A DNA stretch of 5,714 nucleotides from an uncultured bacterium (GTDB lineage Bacteria > Planctomycetota > UBA1135 > GCA-002686595). The stretch spans positions 9,075 through 14,788 of the forward strand of contig CADEGS010000103.1 of NCBI GenBank assembly GCA_902826945.1, written 5' to 3'. This document shows, piece after piece, positions 5,368 through 5,714 of this stretch (the first letter of the stretch is position 1; the number at the start of each line of letters is the position of its first letter). The notes under the pieces are model-generated. The model was given only the letters and a program-made list of their open reading frames with translations, had not been told where the DNA came from and made no database searches. Position numbers and translations under genes: made by a program.

Positions 5368-5714
5368 ATGCATACGAAAGAGCGCCCTCCCCGATCGCCC
5401 GACCTCCTCCCGACCCCCGACGTGCACGTCGGCCTGGCGCGCATGCTGTGCGGCGGCGTGATCCTCGACGTGACCACCGCCGACCAGGCGCGCCTGGCCG
5501 AGCAGGCCGGCGCGGCGGCGGTGATGGCGCTCGAGCGCGTGCCCTCCGAGATCCGCGCGCAGGGCGGCGTGGCGCGCATGGCGCCGCCCTCCAAGGTGCG
5601 CGAGATCCAGGCCGCCGTCACGATCCCCGTGATGGCCAAGGCGCGCATCGGCCACACGGCCGAGGCGCGCGTGCTCGAGGCGCTGGCGGTCGACTTCATC
5701 GACGAGAGCGAGGT
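5368..5714 (+). CDS. pdxS: Pyridoxal 5'-phosphate synthase, synthase subunit PdxS/Pdx1 (partial, 3' end beyond right edge)
   Basis: PdxS makes PLP in the cytoplasm from ribose 5-phosphate, glyceraldehyde 3-phosphate and ammonia supplied by the glutaminase PdxT. The first 115 codons of a protein usually about 290-300 residues long are present. The match is clear from 'GGVILDV' (29-35), '[13 protein letters not shown]' (51-63), 'GGVARM' (66-71), '[11 protein letters not shown]' (86-96) and 'VDFIDESE' (108-115). By alignment to the Bacillus subtilis protein as I recall it, the catalytic D34 and K91 correspond to Asp24 and Lys81. The second lysine (Lys149 there) lies beyond the edge. The N-terminus is about ten residues longer than in B. 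subtilis. One small oddity is 'RMAPP' where 'RMADP' is usual. The ATG is supported by CGGAG seven bases upstream. Divergence from a MocR gene suggests feedback control by PLP. pdxT would be expected downstream but is not in view. Confidence 0.96.
   Translation, partial: MHTKERPPRSPDLLPTPDVHVGLARMLCGGVILDVTTADQARLAEQAGAAAVMALERVPSEIRAQGGVARMAPPSKVREIQAAVTIPVMAKARIGHTAEARVLEALAVDFIDESE

Noticed and set aside
5313..5699. Minus-strand open frames opposite pdxS (128 and 104 codons)
   Set aside because: The plus strand is unmistakably PdxS, and these frames have no family features.
1..5714. CRISPR array, transposon ends, tRNA or rRNA, phage genes
   Set aside because: No spaced direct repeats, terminal inverted repeats, transposase, integrase or RNA-gene signatures were seen on either strand.

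Overview
The window is very G+C-rich, with almost every third codon position G or C in the real genes. It looks like a bacterial chromosome. Three consecutive exported proteins of unrecognised function, one with a PsbP/DcrB-like N-terminal module and one a HExxH protein with an N-terminal 'DGR...GKW' segment and C-terminal TPR-like helices, are of a kind I associate with Planctomycetota or related deep lineages. That assignment rests on protein style only and is tentative.

Layout, left to right. Positions 1-605 (minus) hold the 5' part of a probable exported protein that runs off the left edge. Positions 637-2178 (minus) encode an exported putative zinc metallopeptidase (HEFGH plus a downstream Glu) with a TPR-like C-terminus. 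Positions 2178-3806 (minus) encode a larger exported protein. Its second half has the layout of the same peptidase fold but lacks the HExxH residues, so it is probably a pseudo-peptidase partner. The two overlap by one base (TGATG), and with the partial gene they look like one operon read right to left from a promoter near 3860. Positions 3881-5272 (minus) encode a full-length MocR-type regulator (GntR winged helix plus class-I aminotransferase domain). At 5273-5367 lies a 95-bp divergent regulatory region, and from 5368 (plus) pdxS, the PLP synthase synthase subunit, runs off the right edge.

How the genes work together. A MocR regulator divergent from pdxS is the classical PdxR arrangement, in which PLP made by PdxST is sensed by the regulator. 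Here the regulator resembles the YdcR-like branch rather than textbook PdxR, and it lacks the Tyr usually found just after the PLP-binding Asp. The intergenic region has two perfect inverted repeats, one inside the predicted pdxS promoter and one over the predicted mocR -35 box. The two predicted promoters overlap so closely that polymerase could probably occupy only one at a time.

The most novel-looking part is the three-gene exported cluster, especially the adjacent pair of a probable active metallopeptidase and a probable catalytically dead relative. No RNA genes, CRISPR arrays, insertion sequences or phage genes were seen, and no intergenic stretch exceeds 100 bases.
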